From Lingula anatina (Eukaryota; Brachiopoda; Lingulata; Lingulida; Lingulidae): a stretch of 64,000 nucleotides of DNA. Location: positions 169,702 through 233,701 of the forward strand of contig NW_019773792.1 in the NCBI RefSeq assembly GCF_001039355.2. Reading direction: 5' to 3'. The notes under the pieces are model-generated. The model made no database searches, was not told the origin of the DNA, and saw only the letters and a program-made list of their open reading frames with translations. Both the position numbers and the translations under genes were made by a program. This document shows positions 25,102 through 37,039 of the stretch, in pieces (the first letter of the stretch is position 1; every line of letters starts with the position of its first letter).

Positions 25102-25924
25102 CACTGTCGGTCAAAATTATTGTCACACATTAGGAAAGTTATTTATTTTGTTACAAACGCCTTTTTTTAGTGCACTGCTGTATCAGTGAAACAGAAAGCG
25201 CCTTATATATGAACAGAACGGTTCCCAGCGACCCCTATCTCTTTGGGTACATTTTTCGATATATACGTGTTCTCCAGTAATAAAGTACATGTACGTCCTC
25301 AGTCTTCTGTTAGAGGTTTAAGGTATCCGTCGCGGATTTTGTCTCGGCTACAGATAGAAGAGCTCGGTTAGACTGCTGCTTGGGGCTTCTTTTTGTCAAA
25401 CAGCGTTCGGTGGAGCTTCTCTGGGGATCCCCCCCCCCCAACCCCCGATATTTAGCTAGAAGTTTCCATCGGACAGGCACTTCACTGCCGGTGGCAGCTC
25501 TCATCGTGAGTGTTCTAATCACATTTCGTTTTGAAAACCTATGCTGACAACGTCTGGCTAATTCGTTTTTTAATCAATGCATGTACACACATATACACGC
25601 ATATGTTGGTTCCTGACACCAAAGTCAGTCAGAAATGGTATAGCTTTGCACAGCTATGCTTTGGTGAGGGTCATCTCATCCACTTCAATAAACTGCTTTA
25701 TATCAAAACAAAAACGTTTTATTGATAAACTATCAACACCTTTTTGCACATTTAATTTGTACCCCTAGCACACTTTCATTTATTTATTTTCTATTTATGG
25801 GGGGGGGGGGGTATCCTTGATATGTGCTCATATTTTACTCATGTAATATTGAACGCCCTTTGAGAATTGTGTGGTACAGTAGAAAGCGTTCACAAGAGTG
25901 TGACAAACATTTTGACCAACAGTG
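25102..25924. mobile_element. Tc1/mariner-type element with 28-bp inverted termini
   Basis: The left end CACTGTCGGTCAAAATTATT..GTCACAC (25102-25129) pairs with the right end complement CACTGTTGGTCAAAATGTTT..GTCACAC (25897-25924). Both are flanked by TA (25100-25101 and 25925-25926), the mariner target. The 823-bp interior holds no intact transposase. A minus-strand frame at 25310-25522 may be a remnant, but I cannot confirm that. The left end is about 85 bp upstream of the cysteine-rich peptide start codon. Confidence 0.8.
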
Positions 25925-27015
25925 TATATCACTACATACACATCAAGTATTTTTAAAAACACACCTCATTAAGCGTTGCTGTTGGTGATCTGTTGGCATT
26001 TCCATTTTCAGTCGTTATTTTAGTAGATTGAAAACATTTTTGCCATAGGTTAACATACTTCCAATAATAATTGAAACAAGAGCAGCCAATGGTGAAACAT
26101 AGCACCAAGCCATGATACGTTGGTACGTGCACCTTGGCACGTGGTCCCTATACTAGTGCATGCACATGCTTCTACTGTTCACATATGTTTCAAGCCATCT
26201 TATGCCAAAATATATCGTGGGGGGATGTGCGTGTGTGTATGTGGATGCGTTTTCGACGGATGTGTCGTTTGATCTGTCTTCGTTTGCAACGTGCGTGTGT
26301 GCGTGTGATGGTATAGAATAAACTTTTAATACATAAACGCACAACAACATGGGCTTTCACCTAACGTAATAGCATTTCCAATGTGCATGTGTCAGATGAA
26401 AAAAATCGTAAATTAATGAACGTCATGGACGCACATACAATGTACATGTATGGGAGAGGTAGGATCAACTGACTCTTAAGTACATGGCTGCCAGTGGGCA
26501 ATTTTTTTTAAAAAAGTAGATTCGTTATTTTTACTTACAAAGAAGCGTAAATGCATGGATACATTTGCAGTACCAGTAGATACATTTACAAAGCTTAGGA
26601 ACTCGTACCCGATTCAAAATTAATAAAAAAAAGACATGAAATCTAACAGAAAAAATTAATTGACCAAATGTTAGGATTCGTAAAATAGAAAATGTTTAGT
26701 TTATTTTATTTAAACTATCGCCTTTGCTTATTCCTGACGTTTGAATTATTATCATAAAACTCGAAACTTCTTGACCACATGTTTTTGCTTTTCCACTTTA
26801 GTAGATTTGATCGTAGTGATTTGATGTTACTAACTACTGTAGTTTCATAATGTTGTTCTGATGATGAGGACAGGTGCTGGTCAAATTTAAAAAAATTAAT
26901 TCATTTATTACATTTTGTAAACCATCTTTTAATTGAGATAAAGTAGTCACTGTACGTGAACTTGTGAACGTGGGAAACTGCTGTTCCTCAGGTTTACAAA
27001 GGAAAAGTGTTCCTT

Positions 27016-27178
27016 AATTTTGATTATAATATAATAATAATATATCTATTTTAAGTCTAAATTCCATATAGATATGTTCAGTAGACTTTACATTTATGTA
27101 CATTACACATATATAACAAATAGTTAGACACCTGATCATTACAATCTGTGTAAGCGATCTCGCCTCCCTGGGGAAGCT
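27016..27178 (-). repeat. Interspersed repeat, copy A
   Basis: On the minus strand this reads CCCAGGGAGGCGAGATCGCT, then ACACAGATTGTAATGATCAG, then GTGTCTAACTATTTGTTA, and decays into an AT-rich tail. The same order is found on the plus strand at 60656-60808. It looks like one short interspersed family in opposite orientations. Confidence 0.75.
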
Positions 27179-28539
27179 TTTTACATTTATAGGTAAATCG
27201 AATCTAGAGTTCAAAAGCGCAGGCTACGTTAGCTTTACTAGTGACTACAACGGATACTTCTGGCTGCACTAAGGGACACGTTTGATTTGATGCTGGTATA
27301 TAGCCCGCCTTCAGACTTCCATCTGCTGCTGTTGAAATATACAGTACATTACTTTGGGGATGAAACTCTACTGTAATATCAAATTCGTTATTTTTTAATT
27401 TACTAAACAGATAAGGTGAAAAGCAAAATAAAGAAGTAGGCGTATAAGCAACTTTTTTTTAATTCTCTGTGTAAGGTACCGTGCGGACACCGAGAGAACA
27501 TAAAAATAAGGCACATCTGCGCAAGCCGTGTAAGCATGACCGAAAGTTTATGAGCCGTGGTACCTGAATAATCATTTACAACACTCGTCACTAAAGTACA
27601 TGCATACCTGGCGTCCACTCTCGCTTCGCACGCACTGGTAGCCAGCGTTTCCTGTTACTGGAAGCATGTTAACTTCTGACATAAGTGTTTTTCAAACTTC
27701 TAAAATAACTTAATGTCAGTTGATCAACTGCAACTTTGAAGCATGCTACGAACAATGCTGGTCAAAATGTTTGTCACTCTCCCGAGAATTCTTTCTTACA
27801 CATACATGTATAGCAGTATTTAATGGTCGCATTATACATTGTATCGCATGGGTTAAATATGAGCACCTATCAACCGACAGCAGCTCAAAAATAAATGTAG
27901 AAAAAAGTGAGAGAATATATAGTGGCTAGAATGTATAAACGTATATTTTTGGTATAGAGCAGTTTGTTGGGGTAAGTGAAAATGGACCTCCACCAAACCA
28001 TAGATGAATCTATACCAATTGTGACTTCATGACACTCAGCGATTGCCAGACGTGCGTTGGCATGACATGATAACGAACTGCACGTGATCAGGACATTCAA
28101 GATGAAAGCCGGTAGTGACCAGATCGGTGGAAACTTCTTGGAGAAAGGGGTATCCCAGGACAGATCTGCTGGAAGCTGTTTGACAAAATGTGTCTCCAAG
28201 ACAGCTACAAGTAGCAATCTCGCCGGGTGCTAAGGCACAAAAATTTGGATCCTGTGTCTATAAACTCAATATTTTCTCTCAGAAGATGCTGCTAAACGAT
28301 CATTTTCTCAGAATTATAACGTCCTTCGTAAAATTGATTTGACTATCCTTAATTTTAAACATTTTGAATTAAAATCTAACTTGACCTTTAAGCTGTTAGG
28401 CAAATATACCACATTGTAAGATGAAGACTCTCAGTGCATTTCATTATAATTTCCGTAAACTTGCCTGACTCTTTATCAATTGTGTTAGAGAAGCGTCGCA
28501 TTTCAGAATAACAAGACATTGACTAGGTTTGGTCGATCA

Positions 28540-28568
28540 CACACACACACACACACACAAACACACAC
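28540..28568. repeat. (CA)n microsatellite
   Basis: A CA run with one interruption (acaaacacac) in gene-free DNA. Confidence 0.85.
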
Positions 28569-28900
28569 GCCAAGAGAGTGCATACATGTCACTGAGCAAT
28601 ATAACAACACTTATGCAACAATATGTACAAGTTTTAAAAACAGATATGTAATACTTTATTTTGGCCAGTATAAATTATCACTGTGTATGCCGTGGACTTT
28701 ATTTTAAAAAATGTGTTGCACTGCGTTATAAAAAAAATCCAACTTCCTTTGGTTTTTTAACAAATAATTTCTATGGAACTTTTACAGCTCCAGTCGGGTA
28801 TATCCCTGGCATAATTTGAATATAATAATTTAGGTAATTTCAATCCATAAACAATATTGTTAAACAGCGACATGGCATTAAACTGTTCAACGGAAACTGG

Positions 28901-29007
28901 CCCAGGAAACACGTCACGTCACGTCACGTGGCTAGCACGTTGCTACCACATTATAACATCATAGCAACGTGCTTGCCACGTGATTCGAACATGACGTGTT
29001 TGCTGGG
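28901..29007. repeat. Long near-perfect palindrome (foldback element)
   Basis: The inner arms CACGTGGCTAGCACGTTGCT (from 28925) and its complement ending CACGTG at 28982 differ at one of 21 positions, around a 16-nt loop. The outer arms CCCAGGAAACACGTCA (28901-28916) and TGACGTGTTTGCTGGG (28992-29007) also pair. The whole 107 bp can fold into one hairpin. The left side has tandem ACGTC copies. Confidence 0.9.
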
Positions 29008-30626
29008 GGAGGGGGGGGGGTAACAACTTCAAGATGGCAGTGCCCCAAGATTACTGGCTATATATAACATTGGTCAAAAATGTTGTCCCACCCCAAATTC
29101 CATGTGCTTCTATCCACAAATGATCACCTCACAGGTGTTAATTGTTATTAACAGTGCTGTTTTAAACAATTCCATTCCCCGACATTTATATTTCGATGGG
29201 CACAACATAGCGTAAAGATGAAAGCGAAGATGAATGGTGATGCAAAACGTTATGCATTCTTTGAAGAGAAAATATTGCCCTTACTTCACGCACATGTTGT
29301 AGATGTACAAGTATCTAGGGTTATCAGTCAGTTTAAAACAAAGAATAGAAAATTCTGATCACCATGGTAAAATCACCAATGTCAAATTACGCGCAATTGC
29401 CCTTAAGAAAATTTGAGCACGATCCCTTGCGATAGGTTTAAACTATAAAGTCGTCTGCATTATTTTACTGTACCAATTTTTCCAAAAAGTGTCACCTAAC
29501 AGGTTAACTGTCCTTGACCACGGTCATGCGCACCCCTGATGATCGAGACATACATCCACGAAACGACAATCAGGCGCCTCTTTACAAAACTTTTAAGTTA
29601 AATTTCTTTATGCAAGCCCTAAAATGCCAATGATGTTCTTTTTAATATTTAAAACTATTGTCATTTTAATAGTTCTCTGCTACTGCGTGTGGATACTACA
29701 TGTAGGCCTATATAATTTCTTTGACATCTGTACCCCCGGGGTGTTTCGATTTTTTTCCTTATCCCCTGACATGAAAATGACGTTTCATATGACTGAATCT
29801 ATAAGGGCAGATTCGCTCATGCATCAGCGTGTGTCTTGTATTATGTATCTTTGCTACATGCCAGACGTAACCTCCTGACATTCAGCTATCGCCATTATAA
29901 TCATTATCTTTTTTACTTTGTGTTGTACGAATGGTCACAGGCTTCGCTTCTAAAGTGTGCGGTGAGGCGTGATGAAATAATCTAACACTGCAACTTTTTT
30001 CATTATTCCCTGCTGCGGTCTATTATGCTGGTATATAATTTTCTGATATTTGTGAGTGTTGGTGTTCTTTTCTAATCATGAACCTGAGGAAACGGTTTGC
30101 ATGGATACGCTTGTAATGACACGTCAGTTCATGTGACACTTTGTATCACATTACATTCATTTACGGCCTGCCAGGGGTAATCTTACGTCCAGTATTACCC
30201 CCATTATACTGGGAAGACTTACATGTAGCATATTATTATTGTGTATGCCACAGGCTACAGTTAATTTATTTTCTTCTTTCAACTTCAATTGGCCTTTCAA
30301 CAAATTATAGCAATGAAACTTGTACAGCGCCAGTTAGATGTATCTATTTTAAGTATAATTATTTAGGTCATTCCAATCCAAAACTGCATTCTAGATCTGT
30401 TCAACTGTTCAACGGAGAATGGGTGACTTGATAACAACTTGAAATAGACAGTGCCCCAGGGTAACTGTCTATTTATACACAGTCAACCCTCTTGTAACCA
30501 TTCCATGGTCCTCAGCAGTTCGTTTCCAATACTATACATGTACCGGCCTTTTGCTGTGCACGGTGATAACTCTTGGCTTAGTCGAGAATCTAGGATAATG
30601 CATTTCACTTCCTTGAAAATCACCCA

Positions 30627-30628
<2 letters not shown>

Positions 30629-30657
<29 letters not shown>

Positions 30658-30716
30658 GTGTGTGCGTGAGAACGTGCGTGCGTGTGTGTGTGTGTGTGTG
30701 TGGATAGATAGATAGA
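30629..30716. repeat. (GT)n and (GATA)n microsatellites
   Basis: An interrupted GT/GCGT tract of about 70 bp is followed by three GATA units. Confidence 0.9.
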
Positions 30717-31361
30717 TACATTTAAATAGATAGATTATAATGGAGAGTCGTGGGAAAATGACACATAATAGATGTTACCAGTAACTTAGAGCGCACTATA
30801 ACCAAATAAGGGAATGTTGACAGATAGGCAAGAAAATTAGGTTATTAAAAAACCAGAGATGCATCGTGGTATTGGGGCTTAACATGAGAAGTTTAAAAGG
30901 AAAGTCTTATGAGTGTATAATCAGAATATACGAATTAATCTTTTTGGCAACAAAAGGGTGTATCTCTCCTTGCTCTCTCAAAGTGGTTTAAGGACCCATC
31001 GCATGTCTTCCACATGGTCTTTTTGAAGAGCGGCTGTTGCCATAGTTAAAATTGTCATATTAGAATATAGGTGACTGACTACGGTTTACGCTCTGTGTCA
31101 CTAAAATTCCTTTCGTTTCTTTTATAGAAACTGACGTTGGTTATTGTTAAGTGACTTCATCTGATGGGTTGTATTTGTGAACGTCGGTCTGCTGAGAGGA
31201 AATATAAAGTAGATTTTGTCTTCGTCGGAGGACTAGCTGCTCGATAATAAATTTTGAGGTTTTTGCTTACCTCTTTATTTCATTTTTTTTCTTTAATGAC
31301 CCCATCCTCTACCACTTTATCATAGTCACGACGACAACGAGTTGGAGCTTTCAAATGTTTG

Positions 31362-31367
31362 TTTATT
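31362..31367 (-). promoter_or_regulatory. Candidate polyadenylation signal of the IDO-like gene
   Basis: Minus-strand AATAAA lies about 550 nt beyond the stop codon at 31918. Other A/T-rich variants exist nearby, so this is tentative. Confidence 0.3.
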
Positions 31368-31917
31368 CACAGACATACTTTTCATAAAACAATAAATTCA
31401 AAAGTTTTTATACCCAATTTCTACTCACTGAGGCTCACGTTTGCTTGTTTTCTTTACATCACATTTTGTGCGACCACAAGATTCTTTCTTTTCTGATTTG
31501 TCATTTCACTATCCAATATGTCCTTATAAATCAATCTCTGTGAGCCTTGTTTTCAATTTAATGTCTAAAATATTATTCCCATTTCATCATACTTCCTAAA
31601 ATATTTCTAAGTTGGTTTCTAAGTTGGTACTTAAAGTTGAATAGTGTTTCAGTTTTTGGGATTTTGATCACACGATCGCAAGTTTTTTCTTCTAGTATTT
31701 TTGGAAAGATCAATGAATTACAATGCAAACGGGCGAAAGTTCAAATATAGTAGACGTTTTAATATTGATCAGAACTATTGCAAAATATATCAGATATATC
31801 AGGAAGTCATAAAAAGTCAGAATTCGCTTAAATGGACTATAAATTGCCGTTATCATTTTTTTAGATTTTCTTATGAAATACCCTGACAAAATGCAGCCAG
31901 ACTAGTTTTCTTTATGC

Positions 31918-34797
31918 TTACTGAAATATAACTAGAAAGAGCAAACATAAGAAAGCAATAATTACAGAGGAAAGCAATGACAGAGGAACAGAATTCAAAA
32001 TTGATGGTAGTCGTAGACTAGACCTCACGAACGCCTGTCCCCAACAAAACAACGTCTTACTCCAAGACCGTGCAAAGGTTTTCTCGATTATGTTGCCGTT
32101 GATATCGTCATCAGACAGCCTGCCCAGAGCTTTGTTTCGGGCAAATAAAACTTCGTCACAGCGCTCTTTCATGTTACGCTTAAAGGTGGACACTAAATCT
32201 TTTGTTAAAAATCTTGATGAAGTCATTGGACTTTCAGCTAGATAGTCCGGTACCTTTCGTGCATGTCCCAAAATGAAGGCGTAATATACCGTAATCAAAT
32301 CAGCCTTTGCTTGGGCCAGTTGCTTTGTCGGAAAGAGATTTCCTGTAGTGCTTTCTTCTAACTTCTTTAATAAGACCCTGGAGGTTTCTGGGATATTTTG
32401 CCGCGTCCTCTTTCCAAAACGGCTCAATTCGCTGGAACCTTCCATGTCGCAAAACACATTTAGTGCCTGGAAAATGAGAATTTCCGCAGCAGACGACCCA
32501 ATGGCTGAGTTTAAACCCCACGCAATCATTCCCTGTATGTGCGGAGCAAAGACCTCCCTTGAAACGAAACTGTCGCGCATTATTTCATTGACCTGCTTCA
32601 GGAGTGCCGAGAGGTGTCGCTTTGCAAGATACACCTTTTCTACCATGTGCTGTTCGACGTTATTCCGTTCGTCTGCGGTAGTGAACGTCTGAAGAAAGTC
32701 CATGTACTCTCCGATAGGAGTGAGGATGTGAGGAGCTTCACACTCGGCTTTTGCAATCATAAGCTTGAAGTTTGTTTCCTGATACGCTGTTTCGGGGTCG
32801 AAATTCCAGTTGAACTTCATCCCCACAGGCGATCCACTTTCGTCATAAATAGCGTTGCATACTATTAGTGAAAAATGGTTGCCACGATATGGGAGGCCAA
32901 AATAATCATTCACCTGTAAACAAAGAAAAGGAAAAAAGAACAAAACTACATCTAAAACTCAAGATGTGCTAATAAATTAATACCCCTTATCACTTGTGTT
33001 GTTTCTGTCGGGAAGGGGGAAAGTAATACTGATGTATAGATATATTTGGAAAACTACCCTTTTACAACGGGGACAGCACAATGCATCCTTATATACTACG
33101 GTACTTGCAAGTAAGGAATATAAACTCTCTGTAAAGTTATATTATTTTTAACACCTTATGAGCCAGATTTTTTTTCGAATTGGCTCGGAATGGAGACCCA
33201 ACATGTTCGTCCTTCACTTAAACTTTACTCCCCAAATATCCCTAGTGTAAGAGATACTTTTCCAACCTTACTTTCTCTTTGAACAATGCGTAGTTTTACA
33301 AGGAGGATTTATTTTTAATATTTTCTAGCCATTTTGTTTTATTATCTCTACATTTCAACTGTTGAAAGAGGCTAAACCAAGACGAGTGATCATTGACCTA
33401 TCGCTGATCACTGTATGTCCCATGCTAAACTCATGTTTTTTTTTTAATAACCTCACAATAGTTAGATGCCTAAACGACACCCGTCCATTGTAATCTAGGT
33501 TACTTATTAAAGATAATTTTGGGCTACCTCCCCGGGTCCATATCTTATAGAAAATGAAAGTAACGTATCATTTGAATATCAATAGTGCATCTCTTATCCC
33601 CCATGCCAAGGTAGCCTCTCACCTCTTGGCTGGCAGTCAGTTGAGATGCACCCAGGATTGCCTTATTCAACTTGAACGGATTTCAGACTTTTTTCATTAG
33701 ACGCCTTTTTTACCTTTTTAAAAGGGTCCCAGAGCCATTCGGGGAACTCAAGAGTGCTTCTTTCCCGTTCCAGACTCGTGGTCGGTACAGTGCCCCAGCG
33801 ATAGGCGTGTACCAGATAGCTCAGACAACACAGGTAGCCCGCCAGCATCGGGATACACTCCGTGTCAATCAGAGACCTCGTGACCTCGTCAACTTTCAAT
33901 AAATCGACCTGAATGAATGAATAACTGGATATACATTTATGATGGAATATAGAAAAAAGAAAGAAAGCAAGCATGTAAGGAAGAAACATATAAAGAACGA
34001 TGAGAGAAATTGGAAATCCAACTTTCAGTAATCTTCAGTTAAGGGAGACTAAATAGAATATATTGCCGCGTGTGTTTGGGTATTTCTTTAAAAAACGCTT
34101 AGTACTTTGAAGTACTTTTAAAACGAAATTATGGTATCATCACCATATTTTAAACAACAAGAAAGTTAATCTACTAATTACAGAGAAAGATAGAGAGAAT
34201 CAAAACGTGAAATTTAAATTTAAACAAATTATTCTGACCATACTTTGGGCATCTGGCATCCGTTTCCTGAATTTTTCTGGGCTGTTAACTTTTAAGCGTG
34301 TGTGATATGAGGGTGTGCAAGAAATTGAGATTGGAAAAAAGAAGGGGGTTATCAAGTAAAAAAAATAGACGAATAACAGTGTAGATAAAATAGATGAGAT
34401 AATGGTGTAGTTACATTTGTCCTTTCCTTCTGAAAATTCAGACCGATAGAAATATATAGCTTGAAAGCCCAAAAATGTCTGCGACGTGTTTGTTTATATG
34501 TTTGCCTGTGTGAGAGAAAAATAAGAGAGTGAGCAAAAAAAGAGAGATTCTGGAAACTGAGTTTCATATTAAAAAAATTATACTGACTCTGTTAAATTCC
34601 TCTGTCATCCATTCCCTGAACGTCTCTGAACTGTTGAGTGTGTGTAACCTCTCTGGCATTTCAAGGCAGACATCTTGATAGATTTGGAAACATGACGGCC
34701 AGTCGTAGAATTCTGGTCGAGGAGGGTAAACTCCACCAAATTTACCCAAAAAAGTTGGCAGGTACGCCGAGTAAGCACATGTTTGCTGTGTCGCCAT
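31918..34797 (-). CDS. Indoleamine 2,3-dioxygenase-superfamily-like protein with C-terminal anchor, 3 exons
   Basis: Exons 34797-34588, 33908-33714 and 32913-31918 chain in phase 0 to 466 aa. I read it as a divergent member of the heme-dependent IDO superfamily. Residues about 84-111 (CIPMLAGYLCCLSYLVHAYRW) correspond to the IDO helix ending in AYVWG. FKKVNDYFGLP corresponds to CQLSKKLELPP. GSSAAEILIFQALNVFCDM corresponds to GSAGQSSVFQCFDVLLGI. GHARKVPDYL (His about 352) corresponds to YHLQIVTKYI, which carries the proximal heme ligand (His346 in human IDO1). The distal-pocket Ser/Phe residues of IDO1 are not clearly conserved. Unlike IDO (about 400 aa), it ends in a roughly 20-residue hydrophobic stretch (about 445-466), as in tail-anchored proteins. 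A second in-frame ATG lies 10 codons upstream (34827). Enzymatic function is not established; the family call rests on pattern reading only. Confidence 0.6.
34227..34318 (-). pseudogene. Decayed copy of the 3' part of IDO-like exon 1
   Basis: The minus strand here (TTCAGGAAACGGATGCCAGA) parallels exon 1 at 34588-34670 (TTCAGGGAATGGATGACAGA). Similarity extends upstream over CACACAC...AACAG and downstream over the donor (GGTCAGAATAATTTG against AGTCAGTATAATTTT). It lies inside intron 1, between the real exons 1 and 2. No reading frame is preserved. Confidence 0.65.
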
Positions 34798-35154
34798 TGC
34801 TTTTTTTTTTCTAAAATATAAAGCCATCGAATTTATTATGGCACGTTTCCATCTTGAAGAGCATCTTACGACATTTACGACATGTGATTTATGAAAGCAT
34901 CAGAGCAACTCTTAGAACTTTTTAGAACTTATTAGAACTCTCACTCGACTGTTGAGCTGTTTGAAACTCCCAAGCTCAGAAAAGGAACATGCAGGCAATT
35001 GTCCTCACCATACCTTATTCACTGTGCCTCTATCTGTAAGCACCGCAGCCACAAAACCAAGATACTTTTGTGTAACTTTACTGCAATCGTCACGAGCGAG
35101 AAACTTGTGGGCGTTTCCCTTTCCTTGTGTTCTGCCAAGCAGATACGCATATAC

Positions 35155-35502
35155 AAAGGCGAGACACCTTCGTAAGGACGAGACGTCCTTGCAGATCAGT
35201 GTATTTGTACTCTGCAAAAGCAGACGCCCACTCACAAAGGCGAGACACCTTTGATGAGAAGGTCCGCAACAGGATTTGGATCTTGTGAAAACCATTCCGT
35301 TGACCACAGCATTGACCACCCCCTCTCCCACCCCTATTACCAGGACTCTGCAACTGACTAAGGTCACTGACCGAAAAGCGCTTTCTGCACCAGTGCACCC
35401 CTCCAGGTACCGGGCTGTACTTCCCTCGGGCATTTTTTTTTTAGGTCAAACTCATACAGAGGTGAGACGCCTCTTATCACGCCATACTGAGGTGAGACGT
35501 CT
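35155..35502. repeat. Cluster of five GAGAC-centred hairpin motifs
   Basis: Units: AAAGGCGAGACACCTT (35155), AAGGACGAGACGTCCTT (35174), AAAGGCGAGACACCTTT (35236), GAGGTGAGACGCCTC (35459) and GAGGTGAGACGTCT (35489). The GAGAC core is constant. The flanking arms differ between units but stay complementary (AAGG with CCTT, GAGG with CCTC). Units 1 and 3 also share a preceding GCAGA(T/C).CGC. Confidence 0.75.
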
Positions 35503-35559
35503 AATACCACGCAAGCCACAGTATCCAATGTTCCCTTCATGCATGTCTTACTCTGTATA

Positions 35560-36080
35560 TGGGGTGCGTCCTGTGGACAAGAGGCAGAACACTGGGAATT
35601 TACTTCTTACTAGCTGTTCTCCTCACCCGTACTCGTCCACTAATTCTGACAACGCTTCACCTGCTTTTATCTGAGAACAGTATCAATGCCCAGTTATTGG
35701 CTGGTGTCCATTCCATTTCAGAGTACCAGTATACCATCTGAATCGACGCAGACGGTTCCTGGCAGAGATCACTGGGCTTCTAGCAGAAAATCTGCCAAAA
35801 TAACGACGACTGTGCGGACGTCTTCTGGCGGTAAACATGGTGTGCCCTATTCTTGTGATATGTTGCAGTCAAGTTCCAAAATGTCATGAAACCTTTTCTA
35901 CGAGGCAGGCTTATAAACTTTCTCTCTTGTCTGGATGTGGTTTCCTTCGGTCGGGCTTACGCAGGTAGTTTTGCTCATGTACCTGTTTGGTTATGATGCT
36001 GTCTATCCCTCTGATTGGTTCTCATGGAAGTACTGAGCCTTCTGGCAATTCGGCGGCTTAAAACTCACTCCCATGTCAAC
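35560..36080 (-). pseudogene. Decayed Tc1-like transposase
   Basis: Across shifting minus-strand frames with stops, the order of Tc1-transposase landmarks survives. A GRPR/TT-type segment (RPKETTSRQER, about 35925-35960) comes first. Then come a basic segment (ARNRLRRFRW, about 35745), a W..V.FSDESRF-like piece (ALILFSDKSR, about 35665) and GRVRVRR (about 35635). No terminal repeats were delimited. It is clearly non-functional. Confidence 0.6.
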
Positions 36081-37039
36081 CACGTGGTAAAAATATATCC
36101 CTCTTCGGCGCCGCATATTAAAAAAAATTGGTGTCGGAGTATTTCAATGAATATGCAACGTAGGTGTATATTTTACTATTTTACTCACATCCCCAATTTA
36201 CACGATGATCGGTTCCCTAGTTTTTATGTAATAGGAAAATTAATACCAATTCGGGTACCTTTGTTGCAATGTACATAATTGAATTGCAGCAGGAGTGACA
36301 CTTTTTTGGTAGAGAGCACAGCGGCTCTGCCAGTAAATTAAATGCAGCCTGGCCTTTTGAGTTCAAGACTCGAGTATTGCAATAGCAAAAACCTTAATGT
36401 TATCAGGTGCACAAGGTTGGTCACGCACTCTAGTTTCCCATGATCTTTTATGTATGTCAAACGATTGCTTACAAAATGACTTTTACATTATATTTGAGTA
36501 AATAAAAATTTATATTAATTGTTTGTAATACCCTCGTTGTTTTCAATTTCTTCCTTGAAATAAATTCATATTTAATGAAGTTGTTTTCCGTTACTGTTGT
36601 CTTTCTATGTAAAGCCATTGATGTTTATATATTTTTCAAACCAAAACACAAAAATACATTAAACGGGAATATATCACTGTGTACGTAAGGCTACATGTCT
36701 ACTGTTACTGAGAATGTATCTTATTCACCTGGGCTCTGCTAAAAATTGAACTTTAATGAAGAATGCCACGCTTACTAATGGATTCTTGACAACGTATTCA
36801 ACAGCTAGTTTCTCTGATCACTACTCTGATTGCTACAATATAAAGATCAACTATGTCCTTAAATTACATGTACTTTGGTCTGCAGCCAAATGGTGCAGCA
36901 ATAAAATATCAACACTTTAGTTCAGATTCTGTTATTTGTGTGTTTTATATCATAAACGATTCCTTCACGGGTCCGTGTGTGCTATAATTCTTCAGCAACC
37001 AGACTGCAATAAGGATCGTGGCACGAAAACATCCGCATT

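Larger units (their letters stand above)
25927..31361. other. Gene-poor intergenic region
   Basis: No convincing exon on either strand over about 5.4 kb. It holds the repeat copy at 27016-27178, a (CA)n at 28540-28568, the palindrome at 28901-29007 and a long (GT)n plus (GATA)n at 30629-30716. A minus-strand frame at 27885-28217 and a plus-strand patch at 29220-29600 hint at decayed transposon coding sequence, but neither could be assigned to a family. Confidence 0.5.

Noticed and set aside
27885-28217. 110-codon minus-strand frame
   Set aside because: It may be a decayed transposon piece, but no motif could be identified with confidence.
29220-29600. Plus-strand patch resembling a degraded transposase helix-turn-helix
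   Set aside because: Too many stops and frame changes, and similarity too weak to claim.
35005-35433. 142-codon minus-strand frame
   Set aside because: It spans the hairpin-motif repeats, its apparent internal repeats come from them, and no protein family resemblance was found.
35155-35502. CRISPR-like array of short repeats
   Set aside because: Only five units with irregular spacing in an animal genome; not a CRISPR.
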